Shown here piece by piece: positions 8,203 through 16,195 of a stretch of DNA of 64,000 nucleotides. Made by a program: the position numbers and the translations under genes. The notes under the pieces were generated by a model. It saw only the letters and a program-made list of their open reading frames with translations, made no database searches and was not told the origin of the DNA. Source of the DNA: Clostridiales bacterium mt11 (GTDB lineage: Bacteria > Bacillota > Clostridia > Tissierellales > Tepidimicrobiaceae). The stretch's first letter is position 1. Each line of letters starts with the position of its first letter. The DNA is taken from contig LN874947.1 of assembly GCA_001282665.1 (NCBI GenBank), positions 694,538 through 758,537 of the forward strand. The letters run 5' to 3'.

Positions 8203-8595
8203 CTATCTCTTTGAAAATTGTGGTGCTCTTCTTGCTTTCTTCAAGCCGTATTTCTTTCTTTCTTTCATTCTTGGGTCCCTTGTTAAATAACCTGCTTTTT
8301 TAAGTACAGGTTTTAATTCCTTATCGGAATTTATTAATGCTCTTGCTATACCATGTCTAATAGCTCCAGCTTGACCTGTAAACCCTCCACCTTCTACAGT
8401 TACAAAAACATCATATTTATCTATAGTATCTGTTATAGTCAATGGTGCTTTAACAAGAGCTTTTAATGTATCATAATCAAAATATTCTTCAATATCTCTT
8501 TTATTTATTGTAATGTTTCCAGAACCAGGAAGCAACCTAACTCTTGCTACTGAAGTCTTTCTTCTTCCAGTTCCTATATATTGTACATTCGCCAC
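8203..8595 (-). CDS. rpsI: 30S ribosomal protein S9
   Basis: Small-subunit protein whose C-terminal tail reaches the P-site tRNA. The 130 residues show the conserved GTGRRKTSVARVRL opening, GGGFTGQAGAIRHGIARAL in the middle and the invariant ending FSKR. It lies 27 bases after rplM, its universal partner, and is closed by a strong terminator. Confidence 0.98.
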   Translation of the reverse strand: MANVQYIGTGRRKTSVARVRLLPGSGNITINKRDIEEYFDYDTLKALVKAPLTITDTIDKYDVFVTVEGGGFTGQAGAIRHGIARALINSDKELKPVLKKAGYLTRDPRMKERKKYGLKKARRAPQFSKR

Positions 8596-8622
8596 TTACA
8601 GTCCTCCTTTCTTAAAGCACAA

Positions 8623-9051
8623 CTAAAATTCATATACTTCTGGTTGTTGAGCTTCGTGATTGTGTTCAGGTCCACTATATACTTTCAATTTCTTAAACAT
8701 TTGTCTTCCTAAACTGTTCTTTGGTAGCATCCCTTTAACAGCTAATTGGATAGCTTTTTCTGGTTTTTCATCTAGTAGTCTCTCGTAAGATACCGATTTT
8801 AATCCACCTGGATATCCTGTATGATATCTATATTGTTTTTGTTCTAATTTTTTACCAGTTAATTTTATTTTATCTGCATTTATTATTATCACGTAATCCC
8901 CAGTATCTACATGAGGAGTATATATAGGTTTATGTTTTCCTCTTAATATACTAGCAACTTCTGTAGCTAATCTACCTAGTACTTTTCCTTCTGCATCTAT
9001 TACATACCATTTTCTCTCGATTTCATTTGGTTTAGCCATATAGCTCTTCAT
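8623..9051 (-). CDS. rplM: 50S ribosomal protein L13
   Basis: Early-assembly large-subunit protein. The 142 residues show WYVIDAEGKVLGRLA near the start and the HTGYPGG and MLPKNSLGRQMFKKLKVY signatures. The start ATG follows a GGAGGG site. The gene begins the rplM-rpsI operon and is preceded by a consensus promoter and a short folded leader that may be an L13 autoregulatory site. Confidence 0.98.
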   Translation of the reverse strand: MKSYMAKPNEIERKWYVIDAEGKVLGRLATEVASILRGKHKPIYTPHVDTGDYVIIINADKIKLTGKKLEQKQYRYHTGYPGGLKSVSYERLLDEKPEKAIQLAVKGMLPKNSLGRQMFKKLKVYSGPEHNHEAQQPEVYEF

Positions 9052-9112
9052 CGTTTTCCCTCCTTATTCCAGCGTTGAGTTGATAAAAAGTTCCGGGGCT
9101 TTTCAAACACTC
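9052..9112 (-). promoter_or_regulatory. Candidate L13 leader (autoregulatory RNA)
   Basis: The roughly 60-base untranslated leader can form one long irregular hairpin. On the minus strand GAG, TTGA and AAAG pair in turn with CTC, TCAA and CTTT around a CCCCGGAA loop. L13 leaders of this position and size are known in low-GC Gram-positive bacteria. The match to that family is by position and shape, not by alignment. Confidence 0.45.
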
Positions 9113-9118
9113 TTATAT

Positions 9119-9147
9119 ATTCTAATACAAGGTAATATCAATGTCAA
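9119..9147 (-). promoter_or_regulatory. Sigma-A promoter for rplM-rpsI
   Basis: On the minus strand TTGACA (9142-9147) and TAGAAT (9119-9124) are separated by 17 bases. The promoter begins 12 bases after the truA stop codon. Confidence 0.85.
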
Positions 9148-9159
9148 GACGTTTTTGAA

Positions 9160-9894
9160 TCAGTAGTAGACTTTTTCTAAATAAAGACCATGAGGTGGTG
9201 CAGTAGGTCCTGCAATTTCTCTATTTTTTGAATGTATAATATGAGAAATATTATCTGATTCAATCTTACCTCTGCCTACCTCAACTAAAGTACCTACTAT
9301 TATTCTTACCATATTATATAAAAATCCATTCCCTTCAATAGAAAATACTATTAAATCTTCTTTTTTGTATAAGGACACATGGTTAATGGTCCTAATAGTT
9401 GACTTTACACTGCTATTTGATGCCATAAAAGAAGTAAAATCATGAGTACCTATTAAGTATTTAATAGACTTATCCATCTCTTTATAATCCAACGGATAGG
9501 GAATATAATAGGCAAAGTTTCTATATAAAGGGCTTCTAATTTGGCTATTATAGATTAGATATTTATATTTTTTACCTATAGCATCATATCTAGCATGGAA
9601 ACTTTCATCTACATTTTCTGAATGTATTATAGCTATATCCTCAGACAATTTACTATTTAGTGCAAATTTAAACTTATCCCCAGGTATTTTAGATTTGGTA
9701 ATAAAGTTTGCTACTTGTCCTTTAGCATGGACTCCGCTATCAGTCCTACCTGAGCCAATCAAATTTACATTTTCACCCGTAATTAGTTTAATTGCCTTTT
9801 CTATTTCTCCTTGAATACTATTTCCCTTATTTTGTTTCTGCCAACCTATGTAGTTGGTACCTTCATATTCGATTGTAAGTTTAATATTTGCCAT
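9160..9894 (-). CDS. truA: tRNA pseudouridine(38-40) synthase
   Basis: Converts uridines 38-40 of the tRNA anticodon stem to pseudouridine. The catalytic Asp lies in GSGRTDSGVHAKGQVANF, and the C-terminal VRIIVGTLVEVGRGK is typical. An upstream in-frame ATG at 9945 would overlap ecfT. I prefer the ATG at 9894, preceded by GAGGGAGA, which gives the normal 244-residue protein and a 10-base gap after ecfT. It is the last gene of the ecf-truA group, the usual order in Firmicutes. Confidence 0.93.
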   Translation of the reverse strand: MANIKLTIEYEGTNYIGWQKQNKGNSIQGEIEKAIKLITGENVNLIGSGRTDSGVHAKGQVANFITKSKIPGDKFKFALNSKLSEDIAIIHSENVDESFHARYDAIGKKYKYLIYNSQIRSPLYRNFAYYIPYPLDYKEMDKSIKYLIGTHDFTSFMASNSSVKSTIRTINHVSLYKKEDLIVFSIEGNGFLYNMVRIIVGTLVEVGRGKIESDNISHIIHSKNREIAGPTAPPHGLYLEKVYY

Positions 9895-9904
9895 ATTCTC
9901 CCTC

Positions 9905-10711
9905 TTATATATAAGCAATATATCTTGTAGATATAATAAATCCAAAAAATATACCCATTATACTAATCGCTAATATGTCTTGTTTATTCAATTTTAATTC
10001 ATTTAATCTAGTCCTATTTTCTCCACCCCTATAACATCTAGCCTCCATAGCAATGGCTAGTTCATCTGCTCTTCTAAAGGCATTTATAAATAAAGGCACT
10101 AATAAAGGCACTAAATTCTTTGCTCTATTTATCACATTTCCCGATTCAAAATCGGCTCCTCTTGCCATTTGGGCTTTCATAATCTTGTCCGTTTCTTCTA
10201 ATAATGTAGGAATAAATCTTAAAGCTATAGTCATCATCATCGCCAATTCATGGGCTGGAAGACCAACCTTTCTAAATGGGGATAATAACCTTTCTATTCC
10301 ATCTGTAAGGGATATAGGCGATGTAGTAAGGGTAAGCAAAGAAGTCCCCGTAATTAAAAATATCAATCTCAATGCCATAAATACAGCTTGACTGAGACCT
10401 TCTTTAGTTATATTTAAAGGTCCTATATGAAATAGTACTTCCCCCTTAGTGAAAAATACATTTATTAAAAATGTAATACTGATTATTAATATAAGAGGTT
10501 TTAATCCCTTTAATACAAATTTTATAGGTATCTCCGATACCTTAATGGAAAAAAATATAAAAGCTAAAATAAATATATACGGATAAAATGTGTCTACAAA
10601 AAATAATGAAGTGATGAACATGACTATTATTAATATCTTAATCCTTGGATCTAATCTATGAACAAATGTGTCTCCAGGAAAATATTGACCTATTGTAATA
10701 TCCTTAAGCAT
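9905..10711 (-). CDS. ecfT: Energy-coupling factor transporter transmembrane protein EcfT
   Basis: Membrane scaffold of the ECF vitamin and metal uptake system that links the two ATPases to exchangeable substrate-binding S components. It has 268 residues with several hydrophobic helices (about 25-60, 65-85, 105-125, 240-265). The two coupling motifs are MARGADFE and MEARCYRGG. It overlaps ecfA2 by 8 bases. No S component is encoded nearby, consistent with a group II (shared-module) transporter. Confidence 0.93.
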   Translation of the reverse strand: MLKDITIGQYFPGDTFVHRLDPRIKILIIVMFITSLFFVDTFYPYIFILAFIFFSIKVSEIPIKFVLKGLKPLILIISITFLINVFFTKGEVLFHIGPLNITKEGLSQAVFMALRLIFLITGTSLLTLTTSPISLTDGIERLLSPFRKVGLPAHELAMMMTIALRFIPTLLEETDKIMKAQMARGADFESGNVINRAKNLVPLLVPLFINAFRRADELAIAMEARCYRGGENRTRLNELKLNKQDILAISIMGIFFGFIISTRYIAYI

Positions 10712-11567
10712 TTCCTCTTCTCCTTAAATAATTTATTAATTCTTCTTTTGCTTCTTCCACAGTCAATACGTCATCTCTGACCTGATGACCTTTACCCTTA
10801 TATTCTCTCATAAAAGAGGTGACTTGGGGTATTCCTAAGCCTATCTCTTGTAATTTTTCAGCCTGTTCAAATACTTCTCTAGTCTTTCCTTCCATAGCCA
10901 CTTTACCCTTATGCATTACTATTATTCTATTTACTAATCTCGCAATATCCTCCATACTATGGGATACTAAGATTATAGTTATGCCTTCTTCCTCATATAG
11001 TTTTTGTATTCTTCCTAATATCTCGTCTCGTCCTTTAGGATCTAAGCCTGCTGTAGGCTCGTCTAATATCAATACCTTTGGTTTCATAGCTAATACTCCA
11101 GCTATAGCAACCCTTCTTTTTTGTCCTCCACTCAACTCAAAGGGGGATCTATCCTTTAGTAACTCAAAATTTAATCCCACTAGCTCCATAGCTTTTTTAA
11201 CCCTTTTATGTATTTCTTCCTCTTCTAATCCTAAGTTTTTAGGCCCAAAAGCTATATCTTTGTATATGGTTTCTTCAAATAGCTGATGCTCAGGATATTG
11301 AAATACCAATCCAACCTTTTGTCTAATCTCTTTTAAATTTGCTTCTTTAGATGTTATATCCATTCCATCTATGATTATCTTTCCTGAGGTGGGCTTTATT
11401 AAACCATTTAAATGTTGAACTAAAGTGGATTTTCCAGAACCTGTATGTCCCATTAATCCAACAAAATCTCCCTCTTCGATACTTAAATTGATATCATCTA
11501 ATGCTTTTTTCTCAAAGGGAGTGTTAGGGTTATATATATAGTTTAAATTTTCTAATCTTATAATCAT
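10704..11567 (-). CDS. ecfA2: Energy-coupling factor transporter ATPase EcfA2
   Basis: One of two ABC ATPases powering the ECF transporter. Walker A is GHTGSGKSTL, the Q-loop region VFQYPEHQLFEET, the signature LSGGQKRRVAIAG, Walker B VLILDEPTAG and the switch His in LVSHSMED. It has 287 residues with a C-terminal extension typical of EcfA. It overlaps ecfA1 by 4 bases and ecfT by 8, so all three subunits should be made in step. Confidence 0.93.
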   Translation of the reverse strand: MIIRLENLNYIYNPNTPFEKKALDDINLSIEEGDFVGLMGHTGSGKSTLVQHLNGLIKPTSGKIIIDGMDITSKEANLKEIRQKVGLVFQYPEHQLFEETIYKDIAFGPKNLGLEEEEIHKRVKKAMELVGLNFELLKDRSPFELSGGQKRRVAIAGVLAMKPKVLILDEPTAGLDPKGRDEILGRIQKLYEEEGITIILVSHSMEDIARLVNRIIVMHKGKVAMEGKTREVFEQAEKLQEIGLGIPQVTSFMREYKGKGHQVRDDVLTVEEAKEELINYLRRRGNA

Positions 11568-12397
11568 AGGGCTTTCACCAATTCCTCTATAGTCAATATG
11601 TTTTGAGGTACATCAATACCTTCTTTTCTCAATTCATAAGCTAACTCAGTCACCTGAGGAACATCTAATCCAAGATTTTTTACCTTTTCAACTTGACTAA
11701 ATATCTCCCTTGGTGAACCTTCCATAACAATTTGTCCTTGTTCCATTACGAGTATTCTATCTGCTTCTACAGCTTCATCCATATAGTGAGTTATATGGAT
11801 TATAGTCTTTTTCTCTTCTTTGTTCAACTTTTTTATAGTATTTATTATTTCAATCCGCCCAATAGGGTCAAGCATTGCTGTTGGTTCATCTAATATGATG
11901 CACTCTGGCTTCATAGCTAAAATGCCTGCTATTGCTACTCTTTGTTTTTGTCCTCCTGAAAGTAGATGAGGTGCATGTTTTTTATACTCTATCATTTCCA
12001 CTATTTTTAAAGCTTCATCTACTCTTTGCCTAATTTCTGAAGAGGGAACTCCTTGATTTTCCGGACCAAAAGCTACATCTTCTTCTACAATAGTGGCTAC
12101 TATCTGATTATCAGGATTTTGAAAGACCATTCCCGCTGTTTCTCTTATATCCCATATTTTCTCTTCATCTCTTGTATTTATACCATTTACATAAACATTT
12201 CCCTCTGTAGGCAGCAATAATCCGTTCATCAATTTAGCTAAGGTGGATTTACCTGATCCATTATGCCCAAGAATAACTAAATGTTCTCCCTCATTAACGG
12301 ACATACTCACATTATTGATTACCATTGATGGATTCTCTTCTCCTATAGAACCATATTTATAGCTTACATTTTCTATTCTTATCATCTCATGTGCCAT
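11564..12397 (-). CDS. ecfA1: Energy-coupling factor transporter ATPase EcfA1
   Basis: First gene of the ECF module. Walker A is GHNGSGKSTL, the Q-loop VFQNPDNQIVATIVEEDVAF, the signature LSGGQKQRVAIAG, Walker B CIILDEPTAM and the switch His in HITHYMDE. It has 277 residues. A strong terminator separates it from rplQ, and a promoter can be placed upstream (12433-12461), so the ecf-truA group is probably transcribed separately from the alpha operon although it always follows it in Firmicutes. Confidence 0.93.
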   Translation of the reverse strand: MAHEMIRIENVSYKYGSIGEENPSMVINNVSMSVNEGEHLVILGHNGSGKSTLAKLMNGLLLPTEGNVYVNGINTRDEEKIWDIRETAGMVFQNPDNQIVATIVEEDVAFGPENQGVPSSEIRQRVDEALKIVEMIEYKKHAPHLLSGGQKQRVAIAGILAMKPECIILDEPTAMLDPIGRIEIINTIKKLNKEEKKTIIHITHYMDEAVEADRILVMEQGQIVMEGSPREIFSQVEKVKNLGLDVPQVTELAYELRKEGIDVPQNILTIEELVKAL

Positions 12398-12432
12398 TTT
12401 TATCCCCTAACTTTTAGTTATTTACATAATCT

Positions 12433-12461
12433 AATATAACACAAGATTTTTCAATTGACAA
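12433..12461 (-). promoter_or_regulatory. Probable promoter for ecfA1-ecfA2-ecfT-truA
   Basis: On the minus strand TTGTCA (12456-12461) and TATATT (12433-12438) are 17 bases apart. The -35 hexamer lies inside the short intergenic repeat at 12451-12501. Confidence 0.55.
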
Positions 12462-12501
12462 TGGACAATTGACAGTTGACAATTTTATTCAACTGTCAAT
12501 T
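12451..12501. repeat. Short intergenic repeat rich in CAATTGACA units, copy 1
   Basis: Contains CAATTGACAATGGACAATT and then AATTGACAGTTGA (12467-12479), whose exact complement TCAACTGTCAATT lies at 12489-12501, a 13-bp stem. The segment CAATGGACAATTGACA (12459-12474) recurs at 49711-49726. The element supplies a -35-like hexamer for the ecf genes. Confidence 0.6.
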
Positions 12502-12558
12502 AAAAAAAGGGATTAAGTAATTATTTAAGGAGACCAAAGGTCTCCCCTACTTAATCCC
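12502..12558 (-). terminator. Terminator of the S10-spc-alpha superoperon after rplQ
   Basis: GGGATTAAGTA (12509-12519) pairs with TACTTAATCCC (12548-12558). Inside it GGAGACC (12529-12535) pairs with GGTCTCC (12539-12545) around AAA. On the minus strand the stem is followed by seven T. It starts 8 bases after the rplQ stop. Confidence 0.92.
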
Positions 12559-12565
12559 TAATCCT

Positions 12566-12907
12566 TTATACTAATTCTAAAATAGCCATTTCTGCACCGT
12601 CTCCTCTACGAGGACCCATCTTTAATACTCTTGTATATCCACCATTTCTTTCAGAGTATTTTGGTGCTATTTCATCAAATAACTTCTTTACCACATCTTC
12701 ATTATATATATATGCTAATGCTTGCCTTCTTGCATGTAAATCTCCTCTTTTGCCAAGAGTGATCATCTTGTCAGCCATTCTTTGTGTTTCTTTTGCTCTG
12801 GTAACAGTAGTTTCTATTCTACCGTGTTCCAATAAGCTTGTAACTTGATTTCTAAGCATCGCTTTTCTATGATCTGTAGGGCGACCAAGTTTTCTCAATG
12901 TAGCCAT
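12566..12907 (-). CDS. rplQ: 50S ribosomal protein L17
   Basis: Large-subunit protein near the peptide exit. The 113 residues show the opening RKLGRPTDHRKAMLRNQ, the segment GRIETTVTRAKE and the ending KMGPRRGDGAEMAILELV. It is the last gene of the alpha operon, 23 bases after rpoA, and is followed by a large terminator. Confidence 0.98.
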   Translation of the reverse strand: MATLRKLGRPTDHRKAMLRNQVTSLLEHGRIETTVTRAKETQRMADKMITLGKRGDLHARRQALAYIYNEDVVKKLFDEIAPKYSERNGGYTRVLKMGPRRGDGAEMAILELV

Positions 12908-12930
12908 CTATATCCCTCCTTCATGCCTTA

Positions 12931-13884
12931 CTACTCATCACTTTTTCTTAAAGCCAATCCTAATTCAGAAAGTTTTCTCTGAACTTCCTCAAGGGACTTC
13001 TTGCCAAGGTTTCTTACCTTCATCATATCTTCTTCTGTTCTTTGAGTTAGTTCATCTACTGTATTGATGCCAGCTCTCTTTAAACAATTATAACTTCTTA
13101 CCGAAAGATCTAATTCTTCTACTGTCATCTCTAATACTTTTTCTTTTTTATCTTCTTCTTTTTCCACCATTATTTCTACATCATTTACATGATCTGTTAA
13201 TCCAATAAATAGATTTAAATGTTCTGTAAGTATCTTAGCTCCTAAGGAAGTTGCTTCATCAGGTTTCATAGTACCATTTGTCCATACTTCAAGAGTTAAT
13301 TTATCATAATCGGTTATCTGTCCTACTCTTGTATCTTCAACTAAAAAGTTTACTTTTTGCACAGGGGTAAATGAGGAATCCACAGGGATAACACCAACTG
13401 GCTGCCCTTCCCTCTTATTTCTCTCGGCAACGCTATAACCTCTACCTTTTATCATCTCTAGTTCCATATATAGCTTCCCATCTTCGTTGATGGTGGCTAT
13501 ATAATGATCTTTATTTAATATTTCCACATCTGGACCAGTAATAATATCTCCTGCAGTTATTACCTGTGGTCCTTCAGCTTCTAATCTTAAGGTTACAGGC
13601 TCATCAGAATACAATTTAGCTGCTATGCCCTTTATATTTAATATTATCTCAGGAACATCTTCTAATACACCTGGTACTGTTGAAAACTCATGTAATACTC
13701 CTTGAATCTTTATAGAAGATATAGCAGCTCCTGGCAATGATGACAACAATACCCGTCTTAGACTATTTCCCAAGGTAGTACCATATCCTCTTTCTAAAGG
13801 CTCTACAACAAACTTCCCATAAGTGTTGTCTTCACTCACTTCAATAATCTCTATTCTTGGCTTTTCGATTTCTATCATTAACAT
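12931..13884 (-). CDS. rpoA: RNA polymerase alpha subunit
   Basis: Scaffold for RNA polymerase assembly (N-terminal domain) and contact site for DNA and regulators (C-terminal domain). The N-terminal domain has KPRIEIIE, EPLERGYGTTLGNSLRRVLL and the insert near residue 150. An acidic, lysine-rich linker follows, then the HhH-containing C-terminal domain LDLSVRSYNCLKRAGI and NLGKKSLEEV. It has 317 residues. A second ATG 6 bases downstream (13878) gives the more common MIEIEKP start and a better distance from GGAGGG; both are possible. Confidence 0.97.
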   Translation of the reverse strand: MLMIEIEKPRIEIIEVSEDNTYGKFVVEPLERGYGTTLGNSLRRVLLSSLPGAAISSIKIQGVLHEFSTVPGVLEDVPEIILNIKGIAAKLYSDEPVTLRLEAEGPQVITAGDIITGPDVEILNKDHYIATINEDGKLYMELEMIKGRGYSVAERNKREGQPVGVIPVDSSFTPVQKVNFLVEDTRVGQITDYDKLTLEVWTNGTMKPDEATSLGAKILTEHLNLFIGLTDHVNDVEIMVEKEEDKKEKVLEMTVEELDLSVRSYNCLKRAGINTVDELTQRTEEDMMKVRNLGKKSLEEVQRKLSELGLALRKSDE

Positions 13885-13947
13885 TTAACCCTCCTTATAT
13901 ATAATATTATCAAAGGACGAGGGCAACTGATTCTATTATAGATATTA

Positions 13948-14571
13948 TTATTTAGAATACAACTCAACTATTAAGTGTTCTTCTATTGGAATATCAATGT
14001 CTTCTCTAGCTGGCTCAGCTACAATTTTACCCTTCAACTCTTCAGGACTAACGTCTAACCATCTAACAGTATTGCCCCTATAATTTTCTACAAATTCTTT
14101 AAATTTAGGGCTATTCTTGCTCTTACTTTTAACTTCGATAAGATCTCCAACCTTTAAAATTGATGATGGTATATCGACTTTGTTTCCATTTACTTTAAAA
14201 TGACCATGAGTAACAAGCTGTCTTGCTTCAGCTCTTGATGAAGCAAATCCCATTCTATATACTACATTGTCCAATCTTAATTCTAATAACTTTAATAAGT
14301 TTTCACCTGTTATACCATGCATTCTATCAGCCATATCAAAATACTTTCTCATTTGAGATTCTTGTATTCCATAAAATCTACGTACTTTTTGTTTTTCTCT
14401 TAATTGTAATCCGTACTCAGTTATTTTCTTTCTTGATTGTCCATGTTGTCCTGGAGCATAGTTCCTCTTTGAAACTGCACACTTATCTGTGTAACATTTA
14501 TCTCCTTTTAAATACAATTTTTGTCCTTCTCTACGACATAGCCTACATGCTGGCCCTGTATATCTTGCCAT
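13948..14571 (-). CDS. rpsD: 30S ribosomal protein S4, zinc-binding form
   Basis: 16S-binding assembly initiator. The 207 residues begin ARYTGPACRLCRREG, and four cysteines in the first 35 residues (CRLC, then KCYTDKC) indicate the zinc-binding version. An S4 RNA-binding domain follows (RLDNVVYRMGFASSRAEARQ). In Bacillus S4 also represses its own gene; no leader is evident here. It lies 63 bases ahead of rpoA. Confidence 0.98.
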   Translation of the reverse strand: MARYTGPACRLCRREGQKLYLKGDKCYTDKCAVSKRNYAPGQHGQSRKKITEYGLQLREKQKVRRFYGIQESQMRKYFDMADRMHGITGENLLKLLELRLDNVVYRMGFASSRAEARQLVTHGHFKVNGNKVDIPSSILKVGDLIEVKSKSKNSPKFKEFVENYRGNTVRWLDVSPEELKGKIVAEPAREDIDIPIEEHLIVELYSK

Positions 14572-14589
14572 CTATTCACACCTCCTATA

Positions 14590-14988
14590 TTAAACTCTTC
14601 TACGTTTTGGTGGTCTACATCCATTATGTGGAATTGGAGTAACATCCTTAATTAAATTCACTTCTAAGCCTGTTGCTTGAAGAGATCTAATAGCTGCCTC
14701 TCTACCTGAACCTGGTCCTTTAACATACACTTCAACACTCTTTAACCCATGTTCCATAGCTTTCTTTGCTGCTTCTTCTGCTGCTTGTTGAGCTGCAAAA
14801 GGAGTGGATTTTCTAGAACCTCTAAATCCTAATTGTCCAGCACTTGCCCATGATAAAACATTTCCTTGTAAATCTGTTAGAGTTACCATAGTGTTGTTAA
14901 AAGTTGATGAAATGTGAGCTTGACCTCTCTCAATATTTTTACGTTCTCTTCTTCTAACACGAGTAGTCTTTGCTTTTTTAGCTGCCAC
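14590..14988 (-). CDS. rpsK: 30S ribosomal protein S11
   Basis: Platform protein of the small subunit near the mRNA exit. The 132 residues include AHISSTFNNTMVTLTDLQG, SAGQLGFRGSRKSTPFAAQ and the C-terminal IPHNGCRPPKRRRV. It is spaced 18 bases from both rpsM and rpsD in the alpha operon. Confidence 0.98.
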   Translation of the reverse strand: MAAKKAKTTRVRRRERKNIERGQAHISSTFNNTMVTLTDLQGNVLSWASAGQLGFRGSRKSTPFAAQQAAEEAAKKAMEHGLKSVEVYVKGPGSGREAAIRSLQATGLEVNLIKDVTPIPHNGCRPPKRRRV

Positions 14989-15006
14989 TTAACTTCCCTC
15001 CTTTAT

Positions 15007-15375
15007 CTACTTCTTACCTTTTTTTCCTACTTGTTTTTGAGGACCTTTTCTTGTTCTTGCATTGGTCTTAGTTCTTTGTCCTCTTACTGGAAGTCCTCTT
15101 CTATGTCTCATTCCTCTATAACAGTTAATTTCTCTTAATCTCTTTAAATTTAATGCAACATCTCTTCTCAAATCACCTTCAACATGGTAATTATCTATTA
15201 TTGCCCTTAGAGCATTAACTTCTGTTTCTGTTAAATCCTTTACTCTAGTATTAGGATCTACACCAGCTTCTTTTAGTATTTCATTTGATCTAGATCTACC
15301 TATTCCATAAATATAAGTTAGACCAACTTCTACTCTTTTGTCTCTTGGTAAGTCAACACCTGCAATTCTGGCCAT
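15007..15375 (-). CDS. rpsM: 30S ribosomal protein S13
   Basis: Head protein that bridges to the 50S subunit and contacts P-site tRNA. The 122 residues begin ARIAGVDLPRDKRVEVGLTY, contain LRRDVALNLKRL and RHRRGLPVRGQRTKTNART, and end in a basic KKGKK tail. A comparatively long 87-base gap separates it from rpmJ; I see no clear structure in that gap. Confidence 0.98.
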   Translation of the reverse strand: MARIAGVDLPRDKRVEVGLTYIYGIGRSRSNEILKEAGVDPNTRVKDLTETEVNALRAIIDNYHVEGDLRRDVALNLKRLREINCYRGMRHRRGLPVRGQRTKTNARTRKGPQKQVGKKGKK

Positions 15376-15462
15376 TAATATTTACACCTCCCAATTATCT
15401 CAATTAATATCAATAAGCAGCCGCGTATTATTCATACCTATATTAATCTTTAAATTCTGTTA

Positions 15463-15576
15463 TTAACCTTGTTTTTGTTTGTGCTTAGGATTTTCACAAA
15501 TTACCATTACTCTTCCTTTTCTTCTAATGATCTTGCACTTTTCACACATCTTCTTTACTGATGGTCTTACCTTCAC
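15463..15576 (-). CDS. rpmJ: 50S ribosomal protein L36, zinc-binding form
   Basis: A 37-codon gene starting with GTG at 15574-15576, behind GGAGGG, and ending with TAA. Translation gives the family pattern KVRPSVKKMCEKCKIIRRKG, then VMVICENPKHKQKQG. The C-x2-C, C, H ligands mark the zinc-binding form. Its place between infA and rpsM is the universal one, and its length is exactly that of L36. Confidence 0.96.
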   Translation of the reverse strand: MKVRPSVKKMCEKCKIIRRKGRVMVICENPKHKQKQG

Positions 15577-15592
15577 TTAAATCCCTCCTATG

Positions 15593-15811
15593 CTACTTGT
15601 TTCGCCAGGTTATTCTACCCCTTGTTAAATCATAGGGTGACAGCTCAACTGTTACTTTATCTCCAGGAAGTATCCTAATATAGTTCATTCTTAACTTTCC
15701 AGAAATATGAGCCAATATCTCATGACCATTTTCTAACTTCACTTTAAATATCGCATTTGGTAGGGCATCAACTACTGTACCCTCCACTTCAATAACATCT
15801 TTTTTAGACAT
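15593..15811 (-). CDS. infA: Translation initiation factor IF-1
   Basis: OB-fold protein that occupies the A site during initiation. The 72-residue product begins MSKKDVIEVEGTVVDALPNA and ends with DLTRGRITWRNK. The frame stays open to a TTG at 15838, but that start would place the AGGAGG site inside the coding region. The ATG at 15811 lies 12 bases after AGGAGG and gives the standard length. Confidence 0.96.
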   Translation of the reverse strand: MSKKDVIEVEGTVVDALPNAIFKVKLENGHEILAHISGKLRMNYIRILPGDKVTVELSPYDLTRGRITWRNK

Positions 15812-15840
15812 CCAGTTATCGAACCTCCTATTTTCCAATT

Positions 15841-16122
15841 TTAAAAACTTTTATTGAAAGGTTCTAACAATTTTCTAATATAAGCATTATTTATCTTTAT
15901 ACTATTATCTAGCTTGTATTTAAACTCTGGTAATACAGTATTGTAAACCGTCAAATGTTTCACCTTTTTTTTCTTGGGATTATCTAGCTTTCTTAAATTT
16001 CCGTCCACAATTAAGACATAATCATCATCGATAACAGATAGCACCAAGAAAATATTACCTTTATCTCTACCAGCCCTCGACTTAACCACCTGTCCAACGG
16101 TTATGTCGTTAGTTGAATCCAT
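15841..16122 (-). CDS. KOW-domain RNA-binding protein (L14E-like)
   Basis: A 93-residue basic protein. The N-terminal half matches a KOW/L14e-type domain: ITVGQVVKSRAGRDKGN is the KOW-like loop, followed by VLIVDGNLRKLDNPKKKKVKHL. Proteins like this are found in many Clostridia between adk or map and infA, and are taken to bind rRNA or act in ribosome function, but no specific role is established to my knowledge. The basic KKKKVKH patch supports RNA binding. It lies 29 bases upstream of infA. Confidence 0.75.
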   Translation of the reverse strand: MDSTNDITVGQVVKSRAGRDKGNIFLVLSVIDDDYVLIVDGNLRKLDNPKKKKVKHLTVYNTVLPEFKYKLDNSIKINNAYIRKLLEPFNKSF

Positions 16123-16165
16123 AAGTTCACCTCTTTACTGGTATACTCAATTTTTTAATATACTT

Positions 16166-16187
16166 GAGAAAGGCTCAAGCCTTTCTC
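16166..16187. other. 10-bp perfect hairpin in the adk-KOW gap
   Basis: GAGAAAGGCT (16166-16175) and AGCCTTTCTC (16178-16187) form an almost complete palindrome. On the minus strand it falls 9 bases after the adk stop and has no T run behind it, so it may be an RNA-stabilising or processing element rather than a terminator. Confidence 0.5.
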
Positions 16188-16195
16188 TAAGGTAT

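Noticed and set aside
15376..15462. Possible regulatory RNA in the 87-base rpsM-rpmJ gap
   Set aside because: I found no convincing stem or repeat in it.
15811..15838. N-terminal extension of IF-1 starting at TTG 15838
   Set aside because: The extension contains the AGGAGG site and is absent from the family.
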